A stretch of 64,000 nucleotides of DNA. It comes from Streptomyces xanthii. GTDB lineage: Bacteria > Actinomycetota > Actinomycetes > Streptomycetales > Streptomycetaceae. The notes beneath the pieces are model-generated. The model worked only from the letters and a program-made list of their open reading frames with translations, was not told the DNA's origin and did no database searches. This document shows positions 33,006-41,619 of the stretch, one piece after another. The position numbers were made by a program, and so were the translations under genes. Within the stretch, counting starts at the first letter, position 1. Every line of letters starts with the position of its first letter. The stretch is taken from NCBI RefSeq assembly GCF_014621695.1, contig NZ_CP061281.1:2976001-3040000 (forward strand). Reading direction: 5' to 3'.

Positions 33006-34526
33006 ATGGCTGCCGACCCTGTCTCCACCCCCGTCTCCGCCGCTGCTTCCGCATCCCCCCTCGTGACTTCGCCGCCGTCCGAATCCGCATCGGCAGCCGC
33101 ATCCTCGGACGCGGACGCGCCACCGCACTCCACGCCCTCGCGCTCCGTGCCCCGCCCCGCATCGAGTCCCGGCTACGACTCCGTGCCGGTCACCGGCTGG
33201 GGTCGCACCGCACCCACGTCCGCACACCTGATCCGCCCCCGCTCCTACGAAGAGGCGGTGGCCGCCGTCCGCGAGTGCGGAGCCCCTGGGCGCCGGGGCG
33301 GGATCGCTCGCGGCCTGGGCCGGGCCTACGGCGATGCTGCCCAGAACGCGGGTGGCGCGGTCCTGGACATGACCGGCCTCGACCGCATCCATGCCATCGA
33401 CGCCTCTGCCGGCACCGTCCTGTGCGACGCGGGTGTCTCGCTGCACCGGCTGATGGAAGTGCTCCTCCCTCTGGGCTGGTTCGTCCCGGTGACGCCGGGC
33501 ACGCGTTATGTCACGGTCGGCGGCGCGATCGGCGCCGACATCCACGGCAAGAACCACCACGTGTCGGGTTCCTTCTCACGCCATGTACTGGCTCTGGAAC
33601 TGCTCACGGCCGACGGCCAGGTCCATATCGTCGAGCGAGGCAGTGAGCTGTTCGATGCCACGGCCGGCGGCATGGGGCTGACCGGGATCATCCTCACCGC
33701 CACGATCCAACTGCTGCCGGTCGAGACCTCGTTGATGTCGGTCGACACCGAACGTGCCGCCGACCTCGACGACCTGATGGCCCGACTGACCGCCACGGAC
33801 GACCAGTACCGCTACTCGGTGGCCTGGATCGATCTCCTGGCCCGGGGCGCCTCGTTGGGCCGTTCCGTGCTCACCCGCGGCGACCACGCCCCGTTGGATG
33901 CCTTGCCCTCGCGCAGGCGCCGCTCCCCTCTCTCCTTCCGTCCGGGCCGGCTCCCCGCGGCTCCCTCCTTCCTGCCGGAGGGGCTGCTGGGCCGCACGAC
34001 GGTCGGCGCCTTCAACGAGCTGTGGTTCCGCAAGGCCCCCAAGTCCCGTGTCGGCGAACTCCAGAAGCTGTCCACGTTCTTCCACCCCCTCGACGGCGTC
34101 CCGCACTGGAACCGCATCTACGGGCGCAGCGGATTCGTCCAGTACCAGTTCGTCGTCGGATACAGAGCGGAGGATTCCCTCCGCCGCATCGTGCAGCGCA
34201 TTTCCGACCGGCGATGCCCCTCCTTCCTCGCGGTCCTCAAGCGCTTCGGCGAAGCGGATCCGGGCTGGCTCTCCTTCCCGATGCCGGGCTGGACCCTGGC
34301 CCTGGACATCCCGGCGAACCTGCCCGGTCTCGGCTCCTTCCTCGACGAACTCGACGAGGACGTGGCGGCCGCGGGCGGGCGCGTCTATCTCGCGAAGGAC
34401 TCTCGCCTCAGGCCCGATCTCCTGTCCTCGATGTATCCGCGTCTGACGGACTTCCGCGCGCTCCGGGCCCGTCTGGACCCGCGAGGCGTCTTCCGCTCCG
34501 ACCTGTCCCGACGCCTGGAGCTGTGA
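33006..34526 (+). CDS. dprE1: DprE1-like decaprenylphospho-ribose 2-oxidase
   Basis: 506 residues. After a Ser/Ala/Pro-rich extension of about 58 residues absent from mycobacterial DprE1, the protein matches it throughout: VTGWGRTAPTSAHLIRP, GGIARGLGRAYGDAAQNAGG (FAD), TPGTRYVTVGGAIGADIHGK, HGKNHHVSGSF with the FAD-binding and catalytic His/Lys, and RVYLAKDSR with the essential Lys near the C-terminus. It oxidises the 2'-OH of polyprenyl-phosphoryl-ribose. Ala432 (in WTLALDIPA) occupies the position of Cys387, the covalent benzothiazinone target in M. tuberculosis. A later start that trims the extension is possible. Confidence 0.93.
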   Translation: MAADPVSTPVSAAASASPLVTSPPSESASAAASSDADAPPHSTPSRSVPRPASSPGYDSVPVTGWGRTAPTSAHLIRPRSYEEAVAAVRECGAPGRRGGIARGLGRAYGDAAQNAGGAVLDMTGLDRIHAIDASAGTVLCDAGVSLHRLMEVLLPLGWFVPVTPGTRYVTVGGAIGADIHGKNHHVSGSFSRHVLALELLTADGQVHIVERGSELFDATAGGMGLTGIILTATIQLLPVETSLMSVDTERAADLDDLMARLTATDDQYRYSVAWIDLLARGASLGRSVLTRGDHAPLDALPSRRRRSPLSFRPGRLPAAPSFLPEGLLGRTTVGAFNELWFRKAPKSRVGELQKLSTFFHPLDGVPHWNRIYGRSGFVQYQFVVGYRAEDSLRRIVQRISDRRCPSFLAVLKRFGEADPGWLSFPMPGWTLALDIPANLPGLGSFLDELDEDVAAAGGRVYLAKDSRLRPDLLSSMYPRLTDFRALRARLDPRGVFRSDLSRRLEL

Positions 34527-34888
34527 GCCCCGACGCTCGCGCCACCGGCGCGTCCGCAGTCGGGATACGCAGACTCACACGCGAGCCTCCACCCCGTGCG
34601 GCTTCGCCGCCGAAGCCGCCTCGCCCGGCGCTGCCGCCACCTGCGACAGCCCTCAACTCCCGGGCCCGAGCGACGAGATCCGTACGGCTCCCCGTCCCCA
34701 CCAGACCTGCCATGTGACTGCCCCCTTCGCCGGCGCGGGCCCTCCGCGCCGGTGTCACTTCTGATACACCGCTCGGCCCGCACAGGTTCCGGATCCGCCT
34801 CGTCGAATTCCCCCGACCGAGACATGGTCGGCCTCCGACCCGGCGCGCCACCGCGTTCCGTGCCTCGAATCATTGGAGTTTGGATCTC
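34527..34888. other. 362-base spacer between dprE1 and dprE2
   Basis: No supported gene. It holds a hairpin at 34730-34752 (8-bp CCGGCGCG stem, 7-base loop, with GTGAC and GTCAC further out) and scattered Arg/Pro-coding low-complexity sequence. In mycobacteria the two genes are adjacent, so a separate promoter for dprE2 is plausible here. Confidence 0.55.
34730..34752 (+). terminator. Hairpin between dprE1 and dprE2
   Basis: CCGGCGCG (34730-34737) pairs with CGCGCCGG (34745-34752). Position after dprE1 fits a terminator or attenuator. Confidence 0.5.
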
Positions 34889-35644
34889 ATGAAGGACGCC
34901 TTCGGAACTCCCCAGTCCCTGCTCATCCTCGGCGGCACGTCGGAGATCGCGCTCGCCACCGCCCGTCGGCTCGTCACGCGCCGCACTCGTACCGTGTGGC
35001 TGGCGGGCCGCCCCTCCCCCGCTCTCGACAGCGCGGCGGCCGAGCTGCGCCGGATGGGGGCCGATGCCCGGACCGTCTCGTTCGACGCCCTCGACTCGGA
35101 GGCGCACGAGGAGGTGCTCGGCAAGGTCTTCGCCGAGGGCGACATCGACATGGTGCTGATGGCCTTCGGCATCCTCGGCGACCAGGCCCACGACGAGGGT
35201 GAACCGCTGTCGGCGGTACGGGTCGCCCAGACCAACTACACCGGCGCCGTGTCGGCCGGACTCATCTGTGCCCGGGCCCTGCAGGCCCAGGGCCACGGCT
35301 CGCTCGTCGTCCTGTCGTCCGTCGCGGGCGAGCGCGCCCGCCGGGCCAACTTCATCTACGGATCGAGCAAGGCCGGCCTCGACGCCTTCGCTCAGGGCCT
35401 GGGCGACGCGCTCCACGGCACCGGCGTGCACGTCATGGTGGTGCGGCCCGGATTCGTGCGGTCGAAGATGACGGCCGGCCTGGACGAGGCCCCGATGGCG
35501 ACGACGCCCGAAGCGGTCGCCCTGGCCATCGAGACGGGGTTGCGCCGCAGGTCGGAGACGGTGTGGGTGCCGGGTGCGCTGCGCGTGATCATGTCAGCGC
35601 TGCGGCACGTACCGCGGCCTGTGTTCCGCAGGCTCCCGGTCTGA
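34889..35644 (+). CDS. dprE2: DprE2-like short-chain dehydrogenase (decaprenylphospho-keto-ribose reductase)
   Basis: 251 residues from ATG 34889. NAD(P)H-binding motif LLILGGTSEIALATARRLV closely follows DprE2; active-site Ser and YxxxK are in VVLSSVAGERAR and NFIYGSSKAGLDAF. Later blocks VHVMVVRPGFVRSKMTAGL and PEAVALAIETGLRRRSETVW also match. It would reduce the 2-keto intermediate made by DprE1 to polyprenyl-phosphoryl-arabinose. GGAG lies ten bases upstream; TTG 34880 is an alternative start. A C-terminal amphipathic helix (RVIMSALRHVPRPVFRRL) could touch the membrane. Confidence 0.92.
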   Translation: MKDAFGTPQSLLILGGTSEIALATARRLVTRRTRTVWLAGRPSPALDSAAAELRRMGADARTVSFDALDSEAHEEVLGKVFAEGDIDMVLMAFGILGDQAHDEGEPLSAVRVAQTNYTGAVSAGLICARALQAQGHGSLVVLSSVAGERARRANFIYGSSKAGLDAFAQGLGDALHGTGVHVMVVRPGFVRSKMTAGLDEAPMATTPEAVALAIETGLRRRSETVWVPGALRVIMSALRHVPRPVFRRLPV

Positions 35645-35663
35645 TCCGGGAGTCCGCGGAGTC

Positions 35664-36248
35664 TCAGCTCGCGCGCAGGCGACGGGAACGCATCGAGCGT
35701 CCGGGCGCCTGCGCGGGCAGCGGCGACTTACCGAAGGTGAAATCCCGCAGGCGCCGCCACACGCCGTCGGCCCCCTGCTCGTACAGGGCGAAGCCGGTGC
35801 ACGGCCAGGCCGCCTCGTAGTCGGCCAGCTCCGCGAACGCGCGGTCCATCGCTTCCTCGGCGATGCCGTGCGCCACGGTCACGTGGGGGTGGTACGGGAA
35901 CTGCAGCTCTCGTGCGACGGGACCCGAGGCGTCGCGCACCTGCTTCTGCAGCCAAGTACAGGCCTCGGCGCCCTCGACGACCTGTACGAACACGACGGGT
36001 GACAGAGGACGGAACGTTCCCGTCCCGGACAGACGCATCGCGAAGGGGCGCCCGGCGGACGCCACCTCCGTCAGATGCGCCTCGATCGCCGCCAGGTCCC
36101 CGCTCTCCACCTCGGTCGGCGGGAGCAGGGTGATGTGCGTGGGAATGCCGTGTGCCGCGGGGTCACCGAAGCCCGCACGCCGCTCCTGGAGCAGGCTGCC
36201 GTGAGGCTCCGGGACCGCGATCGAGACACCGATCGTTACGGTCCCCAC
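35664..36248 (-). CDS. 2'-5' RNA ligase / LigT-like 2H phosphoesterase
   Basis: 194 residues with the two HxT motifs of the 2H superfamily, IPTHITLLPP (about 38-47) and YHPHVTVAHG (about 118-127), in the normal spacing. Such enzymes open cyclic phosphates or join 2'-5' RNA ends; the natural substrate is uncertain. GTG 36248 follows AGGAG by six bases. It is 53 bases downstream of trpS in the same direction and converges with dprE2. Confidence 0.9.
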   Translation of the reverse strand: MGTVTIGVSIAVPEPHGSLLQERRAGFGDPAAHGIPTHITLLPPTEVESGDLAAIEAHLTEVASAGRPFAMRLSGTGTFRPLSPVVFVQVVEGAEACTWLQKQVRDASGPVARELQFPYHPHVTVAHGIAEEAMDRAFAELADYEAAWPCTGFALYEQGADGVWRRLRDFTFGKSPLPAQAPGRSMRSRRLRAS

Positions 36249-36301
36249 GTCATACTCCTGTCGTCGTCTGGTGGGCGGGCGGGCGTGCAGCCGGTGCGGG
36301 C

Positions 36302-37327
<1,026 letters not shown>

Positions 37328-37445
37328 TCAGGTGTCTCTCATTGCTCGGGGTCAGGTTCGCGACGTGCGGGCGTCGCGTGAGGGAATCCGCGGGTCCGGC
37401 CGGCACGCGGCGTGACGGACCGTGAGAACTCGGGCGTACCGAGTG

Positions 37446-37472
37446 GGAACCGATCACCGTCGACCGGTGTAT
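37446..37472 (+). promoter_or_regulatory. Candidate ECF-type promoter of the sigma operon
   Basis: GGAAC(C) at 37446 and GTGTAT at 37467-37472 with a 16-base spacer. The GGAAC element is typical of ECF promoters, so the sigma gene may activate itself. Confidence 0.5.
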
Positions 37473-37506
37473 CAAGCGTGTGAGGACACCGGGGGAAGTC
37501 CTGGAG

Positions 37507-38133
37507 GTGGGCCGCGTCGTCGACGAAGGTGCGGTGATCGCCCGTGTGCGCGCCGGAGAGCCGGAGGCGTACGCGGAGCTGGTTCGCGCTTTCACCGGCA
37601 TCGCCCTGCGAGCAGCGAAGGCGCTGGGCGCGGGGGCCGATGCCGAGGATGTCGTACAGCAGTCCTTCTTCAAGGCGTATCGCAGCTTGGGACGGTTCAA
37701 GGACGGCTCGGCTTTCAAGCCGTGGCTGTTGAAGATCGTCGCCAATGAGACAAGGAACACAGTGCGGACGGCGGGCCGGCAGCGGTCGGTCGCCGGTCGG
37801 GAAGCAGCGATGGTCGAGGCCGAGCCGTTGATACCGGAGTCGGCGGATCCTGCGGTCGCGGCGGTCGAGGTGGAGCGCCGCGCCGAGCTGCTGGCTGCTC
37901 TGGATCTGCTGACCGAGGAGCACCGGCTGGTGGTCGTGCACCGCTATCTGCTCGAGATGGACGAAGCGGAGACGGCTCAGGCTCTGGGCTGGCCGCGTGG
38001 CACGGTCAAGTCCCGGCTCAATCGCGCACTGCGCAAGCTGGGACAGCTGCTGCCGGCGGGCCACACGACTTCGCGAGTCCCGGCACCGCGGCCGGGGAAG
38101 GGAGGTGCCAGACATGAGCGAGCCTCGCGATGA
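37507..38133 (+). CDS. RNA polymerase ECF sigma factor
   Basis: 208 residues from GTG 37507, which has GGGGGAAG eight bases upstream; a GTG at 37480 would sit almost at the presumed transcription start. Region 2 contains ADAEDVVQQSFFKAYRSLGR and AFKPWLLKIVANETRNTVR; region 4 contains LTEEHRLVVVHRYLLEMDEA and WPRGTVKSRLNRALRKL. A basic tail follows. The gene overlaps its downstream partner by 20 bases. Confidence 0.93.
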   Translation: MGRVVDEGAVIARVRAGEPEAYAELVRAFTGIALRAAKALGAGADAEDVVQQSFFKAYRSLGRFKDGSAFKPWLLKIVANETRNTVRTAGRQRSVAGREAAMVEAEPLIPESADPAVAAVEVERRAELLAALDLLTEEHRLVVVHRYLLEMDEAETAQALGWPRGTVKSRLNRALRKLGQLLPAGHTTSRVPAPRPGKGGARHERASR

Positions 38134-38938
38134 GCGCCCGGAGCTCCCGGAGGAGCTGCGCGCGCTGGGACGGTTCATGAACGGTCCGGACGGCGTGGGC
38201 GAGACCATGGCGGAGCGCGTGCTGGCACAGATCATCGCCGAGCAAGTGCCGGCGTCCGCCGTGGGGCCACCGGGGCCTCGTGAGCGAGCGCGTCGGACAG
38301 TGCGATGGGCTCGGCAGCGGTGGCGGCTGCTCACCGCCGCCCTGTGCGGTGTGGCGGCGGTCGTCGTGCTCACGCCGCAGGTCCGGGCTGCCGTCTACGA
38401 CTGGTTCGGCTTCGGCGGGATCGAGATCCACTACGCGCCGTCGACATCACCGGCTCCGGCACCGGACGCTCAGGACCGCGGGTGTGGTGCGCCGCTCGCC
38501 ATGGACGAAGCCGTGGTGAAGGCGGGGTTCCGCCCCCTGGTCCCGGCCGAGCTGGGGTCGCCCGACTCGATCGCCGTGACGTACGCGCCGGGCGACCGCC
38601 CGGTGGTCAGCCTCTGCTGGCGGAAGGACGACCGCATGATACGTCTCGACGAGTTCCCTGCCCGTCTGGACATCGGGTTCACCACGACCGTCTCGGATCC
38701 TCCGGACCAGGTGTCGGTGGGCCGGGAGTCCGGGCTGTGGTTCGCCCAGGAGCGCCGGGCGAGTTTCCAGCTGCTCGACGGTCGGGGACAGCGTTGGCAT
38801 CAGGCACAGCCGACGGCCGGGCCAGCCCTGCTGTGGTCACACGGCGCGCATCTCACGCTGCGTTTGGAGGGGGTGGCTTCCGAGGGGAGGGCGCTGAAGA
38901 TCGCACGCTCCACGGACGATCGCGGCGGAAGCCTGTGA
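38114..38938 (+). CDS. Probable sigma-partner membrane protein (anti-sigma candidate)
   Basis: 274 residues starting MSEPRDERPELPEELRALG (GGGAGGTG upstream). A charged cytoplasmic N-terminus of about 70 residues, one transmembrane helix (LLTAALCGVAAVVVLTPQVR), then an extracytoplasmic beta-rich domain (MDEAVVKAGFRPLVPAELG, SIAVTYAPGDRPVVSLCWRK). The mature domain resembles the DUF4367-type fold seen in anti-sigma or sensor proteins. No zinc motif in the N-terminus. Overlap with the sigma gene implies coupling; regulatory role inferred. Confidence 0.83.
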   Translation: MSEPRDERPELPEELRALGRFMNGPDGVGETMAERVLAQIIAEQVPASAVGPPGPRERARRTVRWARQRWRLLTAALCGVAAVVVLTPQVRAAVYDWFGFGGIEIHYAPSTSPAPAPDAQDRGCGAPLAMDEAVVKAGFRPLVPAELGSPDSIAVTYAPGDRPVVSLCWRKDDRMIRLDEFPARLDIGFTTTVSDPPDQVSVGRESGLWFAQERRASFQLLDGRGQRWHQAQPTAGPALLWSHGAHLTLRLEGVASEGRALKIARSTDDRGGSL

Positions 38939-39096
38939 GAGGGCAGCAGCGGGGCCACGGCTTTGCCGCTGTTGCCGCTGGCTCCGTCGGGCGGGAAGAA
39001 GAGCCCGCGGCGTGCGGAACCTGGACGCCGCGAGCGGTGTACCAGAAGTGAACCGGTTCGGAGGGGCCGTGCCGGTTGGTCGACTGGGGGGATCGT

Positions 39097-39822
39097 ATGC
39101 GTGCGGTACGGAATCTGGCCGCCCTGTTCACAGCGCTGGCGGCCGCGCTGGGACTGGTGCTGTGGGGCACGGCTCAGGCCTCGGCGGGCGGGCCGACGAG
39201 CGTCCTGGTCGTGTCACCCGAGAGCAAGGAAAGCGCGTCGCTCTATTTCAGCGACAAGGACTACGAGCGGCTGGCCCGGCTGCTCGGGGAGCCGGGTGAG
39301 ACCAAAGGGGCGTTACCGCCGGGCCTGGGGGTCGGTACCGGCAGGCAGCTCAATGTGACGTGGCTGCTCCACGACACACAGCCGTGGCGCGTGGACCGCG
39401 TCTATCCGGACACGCCGGGCAGCAAGGAGGTCTGGATCCACACGTCGACCGACATGAACGGGTTGACCGGGATCTGGCACACCGCTGACAAGCCCGCAGA
39501 GCTGCGGTCTCTGATGCACGAGCTCGGGGTCATGGGGAAACGGTCGCCGGGCGGCAAGGACCCCGTCGCGCCTGCTGCCGAGCCGTCCCGCAATCGCACG
39601 ATGGCGAAGCCTGACCACCCGGCGACGAGTACTCCGGCCCAGGCCGCCGGATCGGCGCCCGACGCAGTGGCAGTCGGCTGGTGGTGGGTGGTGCCCGGCG
39701 TGCTGGCCGGTGCCGCGTTGGGGCTGCTGCTGCGGCCTCTGGTCTCCGGCTTGCCCAGCAGGGTGGCGGAGGTGCGCCGGCGCAGAGAGCACGGCCCGCG
39801 TCAGGAGCTGCGGGACATATGA
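39097..39822 (+). CDS. Secreted protein with C-terminal membrane anchor, third gene of sigma operon
   Basis: 241 residues. Signal peptide (NLAALFTALAAALGLVLWGT, cleavage after AQASA), an extracellular domain of about 120 residues (TSVLVVSPESKESASLYFSD, VTWLLHDTQPWRVDRVYPDT, VWIHTSTDMNGLTGIWHTAD), a Pro/Thr linker, a membrane helix (WWWVVPGVLAGAALGLLLRP) and a basic end. Family not recognised. It lies 158 bases after the putative anti-sigma gene, same strand; likely part of the sigma regulon, perhaps an input or output at the cell surface. Confidence 0.8.
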   Translation: MRAVRNLAALFTALAAALGLVLWGTAQASAGGPTSVLVVSPESKESASLYFSDKDYERLARLLGEPGETKGALPPGLGVGTGRQLNVTWLLHDTQPWRVDRVYPDTPGSKEVWIHTSTDMNGLTGIWHTADKPAELRSLMHELGVMGKRSPGGKDPVAPAAEPSRNRTMAKPDHPATSTPAQAAGSAPDAVAVGWWWVVPGVLAGAALGLLLRPLVSGLPSRVAEVRRRREHGPRQELRDI

Positions 39823-39870
39823 AGCTGGCGTTCCCTGCCGGGCCGGCCCGCTGCTCAGGAGTGCCGACGT

Positions 39871-39922
39871 CCCGGTGCACCGAGCCCGTCTCCGGACCGG
39901 CCGGAGGGAGCCCGGTGCACCG
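39871..39922. terminator. Repeat-flanked hairpin between convergent genes
   Basis: The palindrome CGGTGCACCG occurs twice (within 39871-39882 and 39911-39922) and the copies can pair around an inner CTCCGG/CCGGAG stem. It lies between the sigma-operon end and the glyA end. Confidence 0.55.
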
Positions 39923-39931
39923 GAACCGGGA

Positions 39932-41374
39932 TCAGGTGAGGTCGACGGTCGGGTAGAGCGGGAAGCCTGCGAGCAGGTCGGCGGCCCGGTGGGCCACCTC
40001 GTCGGAGATCTTGGCGTCCAGGACGTGCTGGGCCTTGGACTGGGTGCCCTTGCTGGTGGTGCCGGGCTCTGCCGCCGCCAGGACGCGGTCCATCAGGGCG
40101 GCGATCTCGTCCATCTCGGCGGTGCCCAGACCGCGGGTGGTCAGGGCGGGCGTGCCGATGCGGATGCCGGAGGTGTACCAGGCGCCGTTCGGGTCGGCCG
40201 GGATGGCGTTGCGGTTGGTGACGATGCCGGAGTCAAGGAGCGCGGACTCGGCCTGGCGGCCGGTCAGACCGTAGGAGGTGGCGACATCGATCAGATTCAG
40301 GTGATTGTCCGTGCCGCCGGTGACCAGGGTGGCGCCGCGGCGGGTGAGGCCTTCGGCGAGGGCTCGGGCGTTGTCGACGACGGCCTGGGCGTAGGTGCGG
40401 AACTCGGGGCGCCGGGCCTCGGCCAGAGCGACGGCCTTGGCGGCCATGACGTGGGGCAGGGGGCCGCCGAGGACCATCGGGCAGCCTCGGTCGACCTGGT
40501 CCTTGAGGGAGTCGTCGCAGAGCACCATGCCGCCGCGCGGGCCGCGCAGCGACTTGTGGGTGGTGGTCGTGACGATCTGGGCGTGCGGCACCGGGTCGAA
40601 GTCGCCGGTGAGTACCTTTCCGGCGACGAGGCCGGCGAAGTGCGCCATGTCGACCATCAGCGTGGCGCCGACCTCGTCCGCGATCTCCCGCATGATGCGG
40701 AAGTTCACCAGGCGGGGGTAGGCCGAGTAGCCGGCGACGATGATCAGCGGCTTGAACTCGCGGGCCTGTGCGCGCAGCGCCTCGTAGTCGATCAGGCCGG
40801 TGGCCGGGTCGGTGCCGTAGGAGCGCTGGTCGAACATCTTGCCGGAGATGTTGGGGCGGAAGCCGTGGGTGAGGTGGCCGCCCGCGTCCAGGGACATGCC
40901 GAGCATGCGCTGGTTGCCGAAGGCCTGGCGCAGCTCGGCCCAGTCGGCGTCGGTCAGGTCGTTGATCTGGCGGACGCCTGTCTTCGCCAGGAAGGGCGCC
41001 TCGACACGGTCGGCGAGCACGGCCCAGAAGGCGACGAGGTTGGCGTCGATGCCGGAGTGCGGCTGGACGTAGGCGTGCTGGGCGCCGAAGAGCTCACGGG
41101 CGTGCTCGGCGGCGAGGGACTCCACCGTGTCGACATTGCGGCAGCCGGCGTAGAAGCGGCGGCCGACGGTGCCCTCGGCGTACTTGTCGCTGAACCAGTT
41201 GCCCATGGTCAGCAGCGTGGCCGGGGACGCGTAGTTCTCGGAGGCGATCAGCTTGAGCATCTCGCGCTGGTCGGTGAGCTCCTGGCCGATGGCGTCGGCG
41301 ACACGGGGCTCCACGCCCCGGATGACGTCGAGAGCGGCGCGGTATGCGGTGGATTCAGGGGTCAGATCAGTCAT
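39932..41374 (-). CDS. glyA: Serine hydroxymethyltransferase
   Basis: 480 residues, longer than the 415-430 usual in most bacteria but normal for the Streptomyces type. Blocks include [51 protein letters not shown] and the PLP-lysine motif [14 protein letters not shown]. It interconverts serine and glycine and charges tetrahydrofolate with a one-carbon unit. ATG 41374 follows GGAGG by seven bases. Its leader carries a ZTP riboswitch, linking expression to folate and purine one-carbon status. Confidence 0.97.
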   Translation of the reverse strand: MTDLTPESTAYRAALDVIRGVEPRVADAIGQELTDQREMLKLIASENYASPATLLTMGNWFSDKYAEGTVGRRFYAGCRNVDTVESLAAEHARELFGAQHAYVQPHSGIDANLVAFWAVLADRVEAPFLAKTGVRQINDLTDADWAELRQAFGNQRMLGMSLDAGGHLTHGFRPNISGKMFDQRSYGTDPATGLIDYEALRAQAREFKPLIIVAGYSAYPRLVNFRIMREIADEVGATLMVDMAHFAGLVAGKVLTGDFDPVPHAQIVTTTTHKSLRGPRGGMVLCDDSLKDQVDRGCPMVLGGPLPHVMAAKAVALAEARRPEFRTYAQAVVDNARALAEGLTRRGATLVTGGTDNHLNLIDVATSYGLTGRQAESALLDSGIVTNRNAIPADPNGAWYTSGIRIGTPALTTRGLGTAEMDEIAALMDRVLAAAEPGTTSKGTQSKAQHVLDAKISDEVAHRAADLLAGFPLYPTVDLT

Positions 41375-41404
41375 CGGGCTGCCTCCGGACGCGGTCGGTT
41401 CACG

Positions 41405-41491
41405 GTTCGGCCCAGGCGCACGGCACATCGTTCCCGAGCCGCTCCCCGATGGTCGGTCCCATCCCAGCGCGCCAGTCACGGCCCTGGGATC
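41405..41491 (-). ncRNA. ZTP (pfl) riboswitch in the glyA leader
   Basis: On the minus strand the leader reads through the hallmark blocks of the ZTP riboswitch: GGGCCGTGACTGGCGCGC (41467-41484), a GGGATGGGACC...CATC hairpin, GGGGAGCGGC, then the conserved 3' domain GTGCCGTGCGCCTGGGCC (41407-41424). The GGGCCG and CGGCUC segments form P1 and CCC/GGG can extend it. The motif binds ZTP/ZMP, which accumulate when 10-formyl-tetrahydrofolate is short, and is known upstream of folate genes including glyA. The 3' domain ends about 30 bases before the start codon, so control may be translational or by an overlapping terminator. Confidence 0.88.
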
Positions 41492-41619
41492 ACAGTACCG
41501 GGCTCGCCGCCGCGCGAGGTTTCCACGTCCACCATGCGAGCGACGATAGGAAGGGGCCACGCACCCGTCTCGCGCCGTATCAGCCGAAAGGCTTTCAGTG
41601 CCGTCAGAACGGAGATCCC

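Noticed and set aside
34408..34851. Minus-strand frame containing GTGSRTDLVARARELRA, which hints at a helix-turn-helix
   Set aside because: It overlaps the 3' end of dprE1, the remainder is low-complexity, and no complete domain or ribosome site is seen.
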